Shown piece by piece: positions 45,318 through 54,593 of a stretch of 64,000 nucleotides of DNA (its first letter is position 1; the number at the start of each line of letters is the position of its first letter). The position numbers and the translations under genes are program-made. The notes beneath the pieces are model-generated. The model made no database searches and was not told the DNA's origin. It saw only the letters and a program-made list of their open reading frames with translations. The stretch covers positions 401,875 through 465,874 of the forward strand of contig NZ_JACHWB010000001.1 in assembly GCF_014191055.1 (NCBI RefSeq), written 5' to 3'. Origin of the DNA: Microvirga lupini. GTDB taxonomy: Bacteria > Pseudomonadota > Alphaproteobacteria > Rhizobiales > Beijerinckiaceae.

Positions 45318-46646
45318 ATGGGTGAGCACCTGATCAAGATGCCCGATGTCGGCGAGGGAATCGCCGAGGCCGAACTGGTTGAGTGGCACGTCAAGGTCGG
45401 CGACCTCGTGCGCGAGGATGCTCTGCTCGCAGCCGTGATGACTGACAAGGCAACAGTTGAAATTCCTTCTCCCGTCGATGGGGAAGTTCTGTGGCTCGGC
45501 GCGGACATTGGGGACGTGGTCGCTATCGGATCCCCCTTGATCCGCCTGAAGGTGGGAGACGAAGAGGGGGCTGCTTCCAGTCGCGATGCCACCGATAAGG
45601 CACCTGAACCGCCAGCCCGGCCCAAGGAGATCGAGGCACAGGCTGATGGCGCGGTCAGAACCTCTGACGCCATCGTCGAGAAGCAGGCGAGGGAAGCTCC
45701 AAAGCCTCAGCCTGTCGAGGTTCCGAAGACTCCACCTGTGAGAACGCACCGCCCATCAGTCCCACGCACAGAGGGTGACAAGCCGGTTGCCTCCCCGGCC
45801 GTTCGGCTGCGGGCACGGGAAGCCGGGATCGACCTGAGGCAGGTTCCGGGCACAGGCCCTGCCGGTCGGATCACACATGAGGATCTGGACGCGTTCTTCA
45901 CCCATGGCCCGCAAGTCGTGCGGGCTCCGGGATTGGTTCAGGATACCTCCGTTCAGCACGTGAAGGTGATCGGACTGCGCCGCAAGATTGCGGAGAAGAT
46001 GGCGTTAGCAACATCGCGCATTCCGCACATCACCTATGTCGAAGAGGTCGATGTGACCGCTCTCGAAGACCTGCGGGCGTCACTTAATGCGGCCAAGCGA
46101 TCCGACAGGCCGAAGCTGACTCTCCTGCCGTTTCTGATGCGCGCAATGGTCAAGGCTATTGCCGAGCAGCCGAACCTGAACGCGATCTATGATGACGAAG
46201 CAGGAATCATTCACCAGTACGGCGGCGTTCATATCGGCATCGCCACGCAAACAGGTACGGGCCTGATGGTGCCGGTCGTCAGGCATGCGGAGGCGCGGAA
46301 CCTCTGGGATTGTGCTACGGAGATGGCCCGCTTGGCCGAGGCCGCCAAAGCCGGTCTAGCCACCCGCGAGGAGCTGAGCGGCTCGACGATCACGATCACG
46401 TCGCTCGGAGCGATGGGCGGCATCGTCACGACGCCGGTGATCAATCATCCGGAGGTCGCCATTATTGGCGTCAACAAGATCATGGTGCGGCCGGTCTGGG
46501 ATGGGTCGACCTTCATTCCCCGCAAGATGATGAACCTGTCCTCCAGTTTCGATCACCGGATCATCGACGGCTGGGATGCGGCGGTCTTCGTGCAGCGCAT
46601 CAAGACGCTGCTGGAGACGCCTGCGATGATCTTCGTGGAGGCTTGA
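45318..46646 (+). CDS. dihydrolipoyl acyltransferase E2 of the branched-chain complex
   Basis: The 442-residue protein has one lipoyl domain ([20 protein letters not shown] with the lipoylated Lys in [12 protein letters not shown]), a Pro/Ala-rich linker, a peripheral-subunit-binding domain ([20 protein letters not shown]) and the catalytic acyltransferase domain ending in [17 protein letters not shown], where His and Asp are the active-site residues. The start at 45318 replaces an earlier frame at 45243 that is inside E1-beta. It carries acyl groups between E1 and CoA. Confidence 0.95.
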   Translation: MGEHLIKMPDVGEGIAEAELVEWHVKVGDLVREDALLAAVMTDKATVEIPSPVDGEVLWLGADIGDVVAIGSPLIRLKVGDEEGAASSRDATDKAPEPPARPKEIEAQADGAVRTSDAIVEKQAREAPKPQPVEVPKTPPVRTHRPSVPRTEGDKPVASPAVRLRAREAGIDLRQVPGTGPAGRITHEDLDAFFTHGPQVVRAPGLVQDTSVQHVKVIGLRRKIAEKMALATSRIPHITYVEEVDVTALEDLRASLNAAKRSDRPKLTLLPFLMRAMVKAIAEQPNLNAIYDDEAGIIHQYGGVHIGIATQTGTGLMVPVVRHAEARNLWDCATEMARLAEAAKAGLATREELSGSTITITSLGAMGGIVTTPVINHPEVAIIGVNKIMVRPVWDGSTFIPRKMMNLSSSFDHRIIDGWDAAVFVQRIKTLLETPAMIFVEA

Positions 46647-46651
46647 CGTCA

Positions 46652-48049
46652 ATGAAGGATATTTCCTGCAAGCTCCTTGTTATCGGAGCCGGGCCGGGCG
46701 GCTATGTCTGTGCCATTCGCGCCGGACAGCTTGGCATCGACACGGTGATCGTCGAAGAAAGAAAGCCGGGTGGGACCTGCCTCAACGTAGGTTGCATTCC
46801 GTCCAAGGCGCTCATTCACGCGGCTGAGGAATACGACCGCATCGTTCATCTGGCATCGGGGAAGAACCCGCTCGGAATCACGACGACAAAGCCCGAGCTC
46901 GACCTATCCCAGACCATCGCCTGGAAAGACACCATCGTCGGCCGCCTGAACAGTGGCGTTTCGGGTCTCCTCAAGAAGTCCAAGGTCAAGATGGTCCAGG
47001 GCCGGGCGCGGTTTCGCGATGGCAAGACGGTCGAGGTGGAAACAGAAACCGGTCAGCAGATCATCCGTGCCGAGAATGTGGTGATCGCAACCGGGTCGGC
47101 TCCGGTCGAGCTCCCGAGTCTGCCGTTCGGCGAAACCGTGATCTCGTCAACTGAAGCGCTTGCGCTGACATCGGTTCCGGAGAAACTGGTGGTCGTCGGC
47201 GGTGGCTATATCGGTCTCGAGCTTGGAACAGCTTTTGCCAAGATGGGCGCGAAGGTGACTGTCGTCGAGGCGCAGGCACGCATCCTGCCGCAATACGATG
47301 CGGAACTCACCCGTCCTGTGGCCAAGAAGCTGCAGGCCTTGGGCATCGACGTCATGACACGCGCAAAGGCCAGGGGGCTGGCCAAAGCCGGCGGGACCCT
47401 GCTGGTAGAAGCCGAGAGCGGATCTGAAGTACAGCTTGCCGCCGACAAGATCCTTGTCACGGTGGGCCGGAGGCCGGTCACGCAAGGATGGGGAATGGAA
47501 GAACTCGTCCTCGATATGGATGGTCCCTTCATTCGGATCGACGAGAGATGCCAGACGTCGATGCGAGGCATCTATGCCATCGGTGATGTGACGGGCGAGC
47601 CGATGCTGGCCCATCGCGCCATGGCGCAGGGTGAGATGGTGGCCGAGATTGTTGCCGGTCATAAACGGGTGTGGGACAAGCGAGCCATTCCGGCAGTGTG
47701 CTTCACCGATCCGGAGATCGTGGCCGTCGGCCTGACGCCTGATGAGGCTCAGAAGGCCGGCAGTGAGGTTCGCGTCGGTCATTTTCCGTTTTCGGCCAAT
47801 GGACGCGCCATGACGAAGCTTGGGGAGGAAGGCTTCGTTCGCGTCTTAGCCCGGGCGGACAATCACCTGATCCTTGGCATTCAAGCCGTCGGACAGGGCG
47901 TGTCTGAGCTCTCCGCTGCATTCGGGCTTGCCATCGAGATGGGCGCGCGTCTTGAGGATATCGCCGGCACCATCCACGCGCATCCTACGCAGGGAGAAGC
48001 TTTCCAGGAGAGTGCCCTGAAATCCTTGGGTCGCGAACTTCATATCTGA
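46652..48049 (+). CDS. lpdA: dihydrolipoyl dehydrogenase E3
   Basis: The 465-residue flavoprotein has [17 protein letters not shown] (FAD), the redox disulfide in [17 protein letters not shown], the NAD Rossmann motif [16 protein letters not shown] and the C-terminal catalytic His in [12 protein letters not shown]. It reoxidises the lipoyl groups of E2. The ATG at 46652 follows the E2 stop by five bases. The frame reads open into E2 but the protein begins here. Confidence 0.95.
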   Translation: MKDISCKLLVIGAGPGGYVCAIRAGQLGIDTVIVEERKPGGTCLNVGCIPSKALIHAAEEYDRIVHLASGKNPLGITTTKPELDLSQTIAWKDTIVGRLNSGVSGLLKKSKVKMVQGRARFRDGKTVEVETETGQQIIRAENVVIATGSAPVELPSLPFGETVISSTEALALTSVPEKLVVVGGGYIGLELGTAFAKMGAKVTVVEAQARILPQYDAELTRPVAKKLQALGIDVMTRAKARGLAKAGGTLLVEAESGSEVQLAADKILVTVGRRPVTQGWGMEELVLDMDGPFIRIDERCQTSMRGIYAIGDVTGEPMLAHRAMAQGEMVAEIVAGHKRVWDKRAIPAVCFTDPEIVAVGLTPDEAQKAGSEVRVGHFPFSANGRAMTKLGEEGFVRVLARADNHLILGIQAVGQGVSELSAAFGLAIEMGARLEDIAGTIHAHPTQGEAFQESALKSLGRELHI

Positions 48050-48082
48050 AGGCGGATGGTTTCTGAGCATCCGTCCTGTCTA

Positions 48083-49126
48083 TCAGGGAGGGGCAACCCT
48101 GTAAGCTTCGACAACGCCTTTGCCCTTGATAGGAACAGGCCCCAGAGGAGCGGCGTCAACACGGGTCTTGACCCGCTCCCAAGCCGAGGCGCTGAGATTG
48201 ATACCGCTCTGTCTGCCATATCCAGCGAGGCGTGCCGCGACATTCACCGTATCGCCCCAGATGTCGAAGCTGAATTTCTGCCGGCCCACGACGCCAGCAA
48301 CGACCGGGCCGATGTGGATGCCGACGCGGACATCCCAAGGCAGGGGAAGGTCACGGGCCGAGGCGATGGTCGATCTGGCGCATTCAATGCTTGCCATCAC
48401 CGGATCCGGGTTGGGCAGGAGAAGACCAGCCGTGGCAAGAAATCCATCGCCGATCGTTTTGATTTTCTCCAGGCCGTGCTGTGATGCGACGTCCTCGAAG
48501 GTCGAGGCGTAAACATGAAGATTTGCAACGATCTCCTCTGGTGCAAGAAGATCGCAATAGGCCGTGAACCCGACGATATCGGCGAAGAACACAACGACGT
48601 CTTCATAGCGGCGAGGCGTCACTGTATGAAACTGCTCAAGCTCGCCCACAGCCTGTGACGGCAGAATGGCATGAAGGAGCGCTTCAGCCCGGCGACGCTG
48701 ATGATCGATCTCGGCGAGGTAACTGAGCTCCTGGTCATGCAGTCTCTTCTTCTCGAGGCAGGCTCTTACGCGTGCTCTCAAGAGCGCCGGATTGAACGGT
48801 TTCGGGAGATAGTCCTCGGCTCCGAGTTCGATGCAGCGGACAACACTCTCAAATTCCGACAAAGCGGAGATCATCAGAACTGGGATGTCGCGTGTAGCCG
48901 GGTCCGTCTTAAGATGCTTCAGGACTTCGTAGCCGTTGATCTCAGGCATCATGATATCGAGAAGAATGAGATCAAAGCGATCGTGGGCAATCCGATCAAT
49001 GGCTTCCCGGCCATTTTCGGCCGTCACCAGATCCGTCCATCCCTCGCGCTGCAGCCTCCGTGTCAGTGTGTACCGGTTGTCCTCGTTGTCATCCACGACA
49101 AGGATGCGGACCCCAGCATCGGTCAT
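48083..49126 (-). CDS. receiver-linked class III adenylate/guanylate cyclase
   Basis: The 347-residue protein has an N-terminal receiver (VVDDNEDNRYTL, acceptor Asp in LILLDIMMP, Lys in YLPKPF; residues about 8-122), a short helical linker (HQRRRAEALLHAILP) and a class III cyclase domain. The cyclase has metal-binding Asp in VVFFADIVGF and in TIGDGF, and Asn/Arg in DTVNVAARLAG. The Lys and Asp of EKIKTIGD and SFDIWGD favour ATP, hence cAMP production, rather than GTP. Its ATG overlaps the receiver gene before it by four bases, so it is the last output of the kinase operon. Confidence 0.9.
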   Translation of the reverse strand: MTDAGVRILVVDDNEDNRYTLTRRLQREGWTDLVTAENGREAIDRIAHDRFDLILLDIMMPEINGYEVLKHLKTDPATRDIPVLMISALSEFESVVRCIELGAEDYLPKPFNPALLRARVRACLEKKRLHDQELSYLAEIDHQRRRAEALLHAILPSQAVGELEQFHTVTPRRYEDVVVFFADIVGFTAYCDLLAPEEIVANLHVYASTFEDVASQHGLEKIKTIGDGFLATAGLLLPNPDPVMASIECARSTIASARDLPLPWDVRVGIHIGPVVAGVVGRQKFSFDIWGDTVNVAARLAGYGRQSGINLSASAWERVKTRVDAAPLGPVPIKGKGVVEAYRVAPP

Positions 49127-49500
49127 GGAAGGCTCCGCCCGCGAATAAGAGAGTCGATTTTCTCAAGCAATCTTTCGAAGGTGATTGGCTTGGCATCATA
49201 GTCGTCACATCCAGCAGCGAGCGCTTTTTCCCGGTCTCCCGGCATTGTGTGTGCGGACAGGGCAAGAATGGGAATGTCCCTGGTGTCGGGTGACTGCTTG
49301 AGGTGACGCGCTGCTGTCCAGCCATCGAGAGCCGGCAGGCCGAGATCCATGAGGATCAGGTCTGGCTTCTCCTTACGGGCGGTTTCGATGCCCTGCACGC
49401 CATCCGAGGCGACGCTGACCTGGAAACCGTGTCTCGTCAGACGCTGGGTCAGCATGTAGACATTGTCCTCGTTATCCTCGACATAGAGAATCTTGATCAT
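49123..49500 (-). CDS. DivK-like single-domain response regulator
   Basis: The 125-residue receiver ([20 protein letters not shown]) has Asp in [14 protein letters not shown], Ser in LALSAHT and Lys in DYDAKPI, and closely resembles DivK/Spo0F-type carriers. Its start overlaps the kinase stop by four bases (ATGA at 49497-49500) and its stop overlaps the cyclase start by four. It probably shuttles phosphate between the hybrid kinase and the cyclase or other targets. The longer frame from 49539 lies inside the kinase. Confidence 0.9.
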   Translation of the reverse strand: MIKILYVEDNEDNVYMLTQRLTRHGFQVSVASDGVQGIETARKEKPDLILMDLGLPALDGWTAARHLKQSPDTRDIPILALSAHTMPGDREKALAAGCDDYDAKPITFERLLEKIDSLIRGRSLP

Positions 49501-52500
49501 GCTTGTTCCTGGTGCTCTGTTCGGCCGAGCCGCAGGCAATCGGCGATGACGTCCCGCAATGTGGCGAGAACCTCATCCCGATCACCCAATCTCTTGCGCA
49601 GGATTCTTCGGATTCCCCCGCTCAGACGACGTTGAGCCTCCTCATCAACTTCGGCTGCTGTCAGCACGATGAGAGGAAGGTGCCGCATTTCCTCCTTCCG
49701 GTGAATCTCATCGACGAATTCGAAGCCGTCCATTTCCGGCATCATGAGGTCGAGCAGGATGATGTCAGGCTTGACGAGCGGAAGCCGGTCCAAGGCAACT
49801 CTCCCGTTCTCGGCCTCGGCCACCTCCCAACCATCCTCCCGCAAGATCCGGGTGAGCCAGCCCCGGGTGTGAGGGTCATCCTCCACGACGAGAACGCGAG
49901 AGCTCGCGTGATGGGGGCGGCAGGCGGCAAGGGCCCTCAGAAGGCACTCGCGATTAATCGGCTTAGTCAGATAGGCGGCAGCCCCAAGAGCATATGCCCT
50001 GTTTTCCTCGTCTACGATGGTAACCATGATAACGGGTATGTCCTGGAGCTCACGCTCACGCTTCAAGTGCTGAAGGGTGCTCCAGCCATCGAGGCCCGGC
50101 ATCAAGACATCCAATGTGATAATGGCCGGCCGGATCTCCCGGGCGATCTCGATTCCCTGCCGGCCATTCTCCGCCGTCACGACTTCGAAACCTTCACGCA
50201 ACAGAATCTGACGCAGGATCTCCCGCGATGTCGCGTCGTCATCAATGATCAGGGCACGTAGGCCTCGCCCGACAGATTGCGGGACGACAGAAGATTTGCC
50301 CCTGCTCATTCGCACCCTGGGAGTACCCGCGACACCTCCGGCCGGCAGCGAAATGGTGAAGGTACTTCCAGCCCCTACGGCACTTTGTACGGTGATGTCC
50401 CCTCCCATAAGACGGCAAAGCCGGCGGCTGATGGCGAGTCCGAGTCCGGTTCCTCCAAACTTTCGTGTTGTTGTACTGTCGGCCTGACTGAACTCCTGGA
50501 AGAGCTTGTCGCGCTGCTCCGGTGTCATGCCGATGCCCGTATCGTGAACAGCAATCGTTATAGTGTCTCCTCCGCGATCCACGATCCGAGAGGCCGTCAT
50601 CGTCACGGTGCCACCTTTGGTGAACTTGCAGGCATTGCTCAGCAGATTGAGCAGAACCTGTCGTAGGCGCACGGGGTCGGTCTGCATCCTGCCGATGTCG
50701 GATGCGATCTCGACCTTGAGATGGTTGTTGTTCCGTCTTGCGAGAGGCTCAGCCGTCATGGAGACTTGTCCGATCAGGTCACGGAGATCGATCTCTTCCG
50801 GATGAAGTTCCAGCTTGCCTGCCTCGATCTTGGCAAGATCCAGGATCTCATTGATCAGGGCCAGGAGATGCGTACCGGCATGGCGGATCCTGTCGAGCGG
50901 TTCCACCAGCGGCTTATCCCCGGTCTCCTCAGCTTCCTCCTTGAGCATCTCGGTAATGCCGATGATCGCATTCAGCGGCGTTCTCAGCTCATGACTCATG
51001 TTCGTGAGGAACTGGCTCTTCGCCCGCGTCGCCGCCATAGCCTCATCCCGGGCAAGTTCCAGCTGTGCGGCATGATGCTTGACTTCGGTGATGTCGGTGT
51101 ATACCGCAACAGTTCCACCCCCGGCAATCCTCCGTTCGCAGACCTGGACCCAGCGATCGCCATCGCGATGCTGGATCTCGGCTGCGACCGGATTGCGGTG
51201 CCGGGCCAGCCGCTCGGCCACCCAGGTGTCGACCCGCCCTTTCGCTTCCAGGATGAGGCCGCGCTCCGCCGCGCGTCGGATCACCGTCTCGAAGGATGTT
51301 CCGGATTCCATGGGAACATCCGTTCCCGGGTAAAGGAGCTCCTCATACCGGCTGTTGCAAAGGATGAGGCGATCATTGGCGTCATATAGGGCAAACCCTT
51401 CATTGATGCTCTCGATCGCGTCGATCAGCCGCTGTCGGGCATCGGCGATTTCACGCAGGTTCTTTTCCTCAACCTCCACCGCTGTGTCACGGAAAACAGC
51501 AAGAGCTTTCGCCATCTGTCCGATCTCATCGCTGCCATCCCTGGGCAGGGGAGCGCGTAGGTTGCCTCCCGCGATTGCCAGCATGCTGTTGCTCAAGCCT
51601 TGCAGCCGCGCGACGAGATTGCGATCGACATAGAGCCAGACGATAAGCAGAGAGCTCAAAAGGCTGAGCGACACGACGCTCAGCAGAATATTCCGCCCGA
51701 TCCGCTGCGCCATCATCGCCTCTCCGCTGGCCGAACGAATATCGCCGCGGGCGGTTGCGATTAGGCCATCGACTGCTTTTGTCAGCTGTGCGGAAAGACC
51801 TGCATTCTCCGCCAGAAGGCGCTCGGCATCCCCCAGGAGAATAAGTTCTGTCCTCCTCGCGGATAAGATGCTGTCCTGCCCTTCAACCAATCTGGCAAAG
51901 TCCGATATCCGAAGATCGAAACGGGACCGCAGGCGCTGATCCGCCAGCTCGGACGCGATCTGGCGCAATGCTGACAGAGAGCGGTTGAGCGGAAAGCTCA
52001 TTACGGCAATATCGGCAGGTTTTTCGGCGAGGGACGCCTTGAGCAAGCCGTCACTGATCGAGGCGAATTCGAGCTGTGCCTTCTGCATGAGGAAATGCTC
52101 GGCGATTTCCTGTACGATCACCGAGGGAGGTTGTGGGAAGCCGGCAGTCGTCTGTTCGCCACGGTCGATGCGGCGGGATGCTGCGAACTTGGCATCCAGA
52201 ACCACAAGGGCCGGGGCGATCAAGCGTTGCGCTGCAACCGATGCATTTGAAAGGCGCTGGACCAGCACATCCTTTTGCCCCGCCACAGCGAGCCGTCCTG
52301 CCACAAGGCCGGCGAGCGCCGTGAGGTTCCGCCTCAATCCCGCAACAGCGGGTTCCATGGCGGCGACCGCTGTAGGGTCAACCTCACTCCGAACCTGGGC
52401 AAGAAGATCCTCAAGACGCTCAACTTCGGCTGTAATGGCGGCGGATATTTCCCGGTACTGTGCTTGTGACCGGGCCGTGAGAAGCGTCGGTGCGGCCGCA

Positions 52501-52694
52501 ACAATGCGTTCTGCTTGCCGCGACAGGTCAAGAGCAGCAAGTGCAGAGGGTACGCGCTGCTCCGTGATCCGCTCAATTACATGGGCCATTTGGCGGAAGG
52601 CATATGTCCCTGTCGCTGCAGCGAGCACGGCAAAGGCACTGATGCCGAGAAAAGCGAGGAGCAGGCGCCAGCGGACGCTCAGGTAGAAAGGCAT
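49497..52694 (-). CDS. membrane hybrid histidine kinase (HAMP-PAS-HisKA-HATPase-REC-REC)
   Basis: The 1065-residue kinase has TM1 ([21 protein letters not shown]), a helical periplasmic domain of about 310 residues, TM2 ([21 protein letters not shown]), HAMP, a PAS domain ([19 protein letters not shown]), HisKA with the phospho-His in [13 protein letters not shown], HATPase ([20 protein letters not shown]) and two receivers. The first receiver has Asp in ITLDVLMP and Lys in LTKPIN. The second has Asp in LLDLMMP but ILRKRL where Lys-Pro is usual, so it may not switch normally. A binding protein is encoded just upstream, which suggests ligand sensing through that protein. Confidence 0.93.
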   Translation of the reverse strand: MPFYLSVRWRLLLAFLGISAFAVLAAATGTYAFRQMAHVIERITEQRVPSALAALDLSRQAERIVAAAPTLLTARSQAQYREISAAITAEVERLEDLLAQVRSEVDPTAVAAMEPAVAGLRRNLTALAGLVAGRLAVAGQKDVLVQRLSNASVAAQRLIAPALVVLDAKFAASRRIDRGEQTTAGFPQPPSVIVQEIAEHFLMQKAQLEFASISDGLLKASLAEKPADIAVMSFPLNRSLSALRQIASELADQRLRSRFDLRISDFARLVEGQDSILSARRTELILLGDAERLLAENAGLSAQLTKAVDGLIATARGDIRSASGEAMMAQRIGRNILLSVVSLSLLSSLLIVWLYVDRNLVARLQGLSNSMLAIAGGNLRAPLPRDGSDEIGQMAKALAVFRDTAVEVEEKNLREIADARQRLIDAIESINEGFALYDANDRLILCNSRYEELLYPGTDVPMESGTSFETVIRRAAERGLILEAKGRVDTWVAERLARHRNPVAAEIQHRDGDRWVQVCERRIAGGGTVAVYTDITEVKHHAAQLELARDEAMAATRAKSQFLTNMSHELRTPLNAIIGITEMLKEEAEETGDKPLVEPLDRIRHAGTHLLALINEILDLAKIEAGKLELHPEEIDLRDLIGQVSMTAEPLARRNNNHLKVEIASDIGRMQTDPVRLRQVLLNLLSNACKFTKGGTVTMTASRIVDRGGDTITIAVHDTGIGMTPEQRDKLFQEFSQADSTTTRKFGGTGLGLAISRRLCRLMGGDITVQSAVGAGSTFTISLPAGGVAGTPRVRMSRGKSSVVPQSVGRGLRALIIDDDATSREILRQILLREGFEVVTAENGRQGIEIAREIRPAIITLDVLMPGLDGWSTLQHLKRERELQDIPVIMVTIVDEENRAYALGAAAYLTKPINRECLLRALAACRPHHASSRVLVVEDDPHTRGWLTRILREDGWEVAEAENGRVALDRLPLVKPDIILLDLMMPEMDGFEFVDEIHRKEEMRHLPLIVLTAAEVDEEAQRRLSGGIRRILRKRLGDRDEVLATLRDVIADCLRLGRTEHQEQA

Positions 52695-52718
52695 TCCAGC
52701 AGGGGCAGCGCCCCTTCC

Positions 52719-53822
52719 TCATTCCAGGGGCACATATCGGCCACTCCGCCAGATGAACCATTCGAAGCCGGGCTGTCGCACATCGCCCTTGGCATCGAAG
52801 CTGACCCGCCCAAGTATGGTGTCGAACTCGTTCGAGCGTAGAGCGCCCATCACGGCTTGCGGCTCAATCGAACCTGCTTTGGTGACTGCCTGAGCCCAGG
52901 CCTGAACGGCACCGTAGCTATAGAGTGTGTAGCCCTCAGGTTCGAAACCCGTTTGCCGAAAGCGCTCCACGAGGGAGGCGACACCGGGATTCCGACGAGG
53001 GTCGCGAAAGGAGGTGAAGATCGTTCCCTCGCCGGCCTCACCCGTGACCTGCACGAAGGCTTCGCTTGCAATGCTGTCGCCAGACACCAGTTGCAGATTA
53101 TAGCCCTGCTCGCGGGCATTGCGGATCAGTATTGCTGCCTCCCGGTAGTATCCGCCGAAATAGGCAATCTGAATTCCGGCCGCCTGCAGCTTTGCGATGA
53201 GGGGGGAATAGTCGTTCAGACCCGTTTCAATCTCGTCGAGGAGCGTCTCTGCGCCACCATGCTGGTGGAGGTGACGCTGAGTCTCCTCGGTAATTCCTTT
53301 GCCATAGATCGAGCCGTCATTGAGGATGGCGATTTTTGCGTTCCGTCCTCGTGCTGCGAGATAGGCACCTGCTATCGCGCCTTGCTGGTCATCCCTCCCA
53401 CATATGCGAAAAACGTTCGGGCGGCCTTCTTCCGTCAATCGTGGATTGGTTGATGCTGGAGTCATCTGGATGATGCCGGCCCTTTCATAAACGCCGGCTG
53501 CTGGAATGGAGGCGCCCGAGCACTGGTGCCCGACGACAAAGACGACTTTCTCGGCCGCAAGTTTGTGAGCCGCTGCAATCGCCTGGCCGCTATCGCACGC
53601 ATCGTCGACGGAGATGAGCCTCAATGGCTGGCCGAGCACGCCGCCAGCAGAATTGATGTCAGCAATGGCCATCTCCACGCCCTGCTGCTGCTGCTCGCCC
53701 TGATATGCGTTAGGGCCAGTGAGAGCTCCTGCCATACCAATGAGGATCTCCGCACTAGCCGGAGCAGCCCCTGCTACAGCAAAGATGACGGCTGCAGCGA
53801 AACGTGACAATATTCGTTCCAT
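52719..53822 (-). CDS. periplasmic type I binding protein coupled to the hybrid kinase
   Basis: The 367-residue protein begins at 53822 with GGGAGG upstream and a signal peptide (RFAAAVIFAVAGAAPASA). The mature protein is a LivJ-class type I binding domain (EILIGMAGALTGPNAYQGEQ, VVGHQCSGASIPAAGVYE, FFGGYYREAAILIRNA-like segments). No permease or ATPase gene is near, which is unusual for this class. The only downstream partner in the operon is a membrane hybrid kinase, 24 bases away, so a sensory role like TorT/TorS or LuxP/LuxQ is likely (inference). A 6-bp hairpin AGGGGC/GCCCCT separates the two genes. Confidence 0.88.
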   Translation of the reverse strand: MERILSRFAAAVIFAVAGAAPASAEILIGMAGALTGPNAYQGEQQQQGVEMAIADINSAGGVLGQPLRLISVDDACDSGQAIAAAHKLAAEKVVFVVGHQCSGASIPAAGVYERAGIIQMTPASTNPRLTEEGRPNVFRICGRDDQQGAIAGAYLAARGRNAKIAILNDGSIYGKGITEETQRHLHQHGGAETLLDEIETGLNDYSPLIAKLQAAGIQIAYFGGYYREAAILIRNAREQGYNLQLVSGDSIASEAFVQVTGEAGEGTIFTSFRDPRRNPGVASLVERFRQTGFEPEGYTLYSYGAVQAWAQAVTKAGSIEPQAVMGALRSNEFDTILGRVSFDAKGDVRQPGFEWFIWRSGRYVPLE

Positions 53823-54149
53823 GGCGAGCCTCCCGCCACATGGCTGCATCAGCATCTTCTAAGCATTGGCCTGCTGCAAACCAAAGCTAACTTTACACCG
53901 CAAGTGATCAGCTTGCGCTCCAGATTGCATCCTAATCGATACGATAACTATGGTCGATTCATGAATGGTCCCGGTCGTGGGGCTGTCAAGACTATAAGGG
54001 AATACGCCACAAGGAGTGCAGCTAAGATCCATCAGGATCGATAATGAGAGACTAGATCGCACCATCCCATAGGACTTTGGCACAGTCCCCCCTCTGAGGC
54101 TGCAATGTTGACATTGTTACAGTCAGTGTTGATGGATGGAGGGAAGTCA
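53823..54149. other. low-GC gap upstream of the sensory operon
   Basis: No gene, tRNA or repeat is seen. The base composition is clearly lower in GC than its neighbours, fitting a promoter region for the binding protein plus degraded sequence leading into the pseudogene. Confidence 0.45.
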
Positions 54150-54514
54150 CTCCTTCGATCAGCTCTCCTGCTCAGGACGGCTCCAACCGGCAGCCCAAAT
54201 TCATCCTGCCATAGGCGCGAGATCGGCTGAAAGCTGGTGCACAGGGTTGGCTCTCGTGTCAGCCCTGTGGTGTCGCTATTGCGCAGGCCTGGACGATCAA
54301 GGCCAATCGATCGCTCTGGACAATCCGAATGCCAGTCGCCTGACACCGGCTGCATTGGCTGCCAAGAGATGATGCGTCTGCATTCCTGATCCTCAAAGAC
54401 ATCTTTGGTGATGTTGCCGAGAGTCCAGTCTTTCAGTCCCGGTTCGAGGCAGCGTTGAGCGGGCTCTGGCACGAAGGCACTCGCGCGACCCTGCAGCGCA
54501 GCGGAGTTCTCTAA
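54150..54514 (+). pseudogene. decayed polyol (mannitol/arabinitol-type) dehydrogenase C-terminal fragment
   Basis: Three plus-strand frames together read as the C-terminal part of the mannitol dehydrogenase family: AQDGSNRQPKFILP, a frame change, then GLALVSALWCRYCAGLDDQG, DNPNASRLTP, a second frame change near 54365, then AFLILKDIFGDVAESPVFQS, AALSGLWHEGTRATLQ and a stop at 54512-54514. The order and spacing of these blocks match the family, but at least two frameshifts and the absence of the NAD-binding half make it nonfunctional. An antisense open frame (54032-54553) over the same bases is a shadow. Confidence 0.7.
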
Positions 54515-54593
54515 GGCTACGATATGCGCCGAGAGCAAATCCTCCTGGCGCATGAGGTGGTTCCTCGACGTGCCGTGCTACAGCCCGTGTTCC

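Noticed and set aside
48053-48073. 6-bp stem CGGATG/CATCCG between E3 and the cyclase
   Set aside because: Too short and without a T run to call a terminator, though it lies between convergent genes.
54032-54553. 173-codon minus-strand open frame
   Set aside because: It is antisense to the polyol dehydrogenase remnant, whose family blocks explain the bases better.
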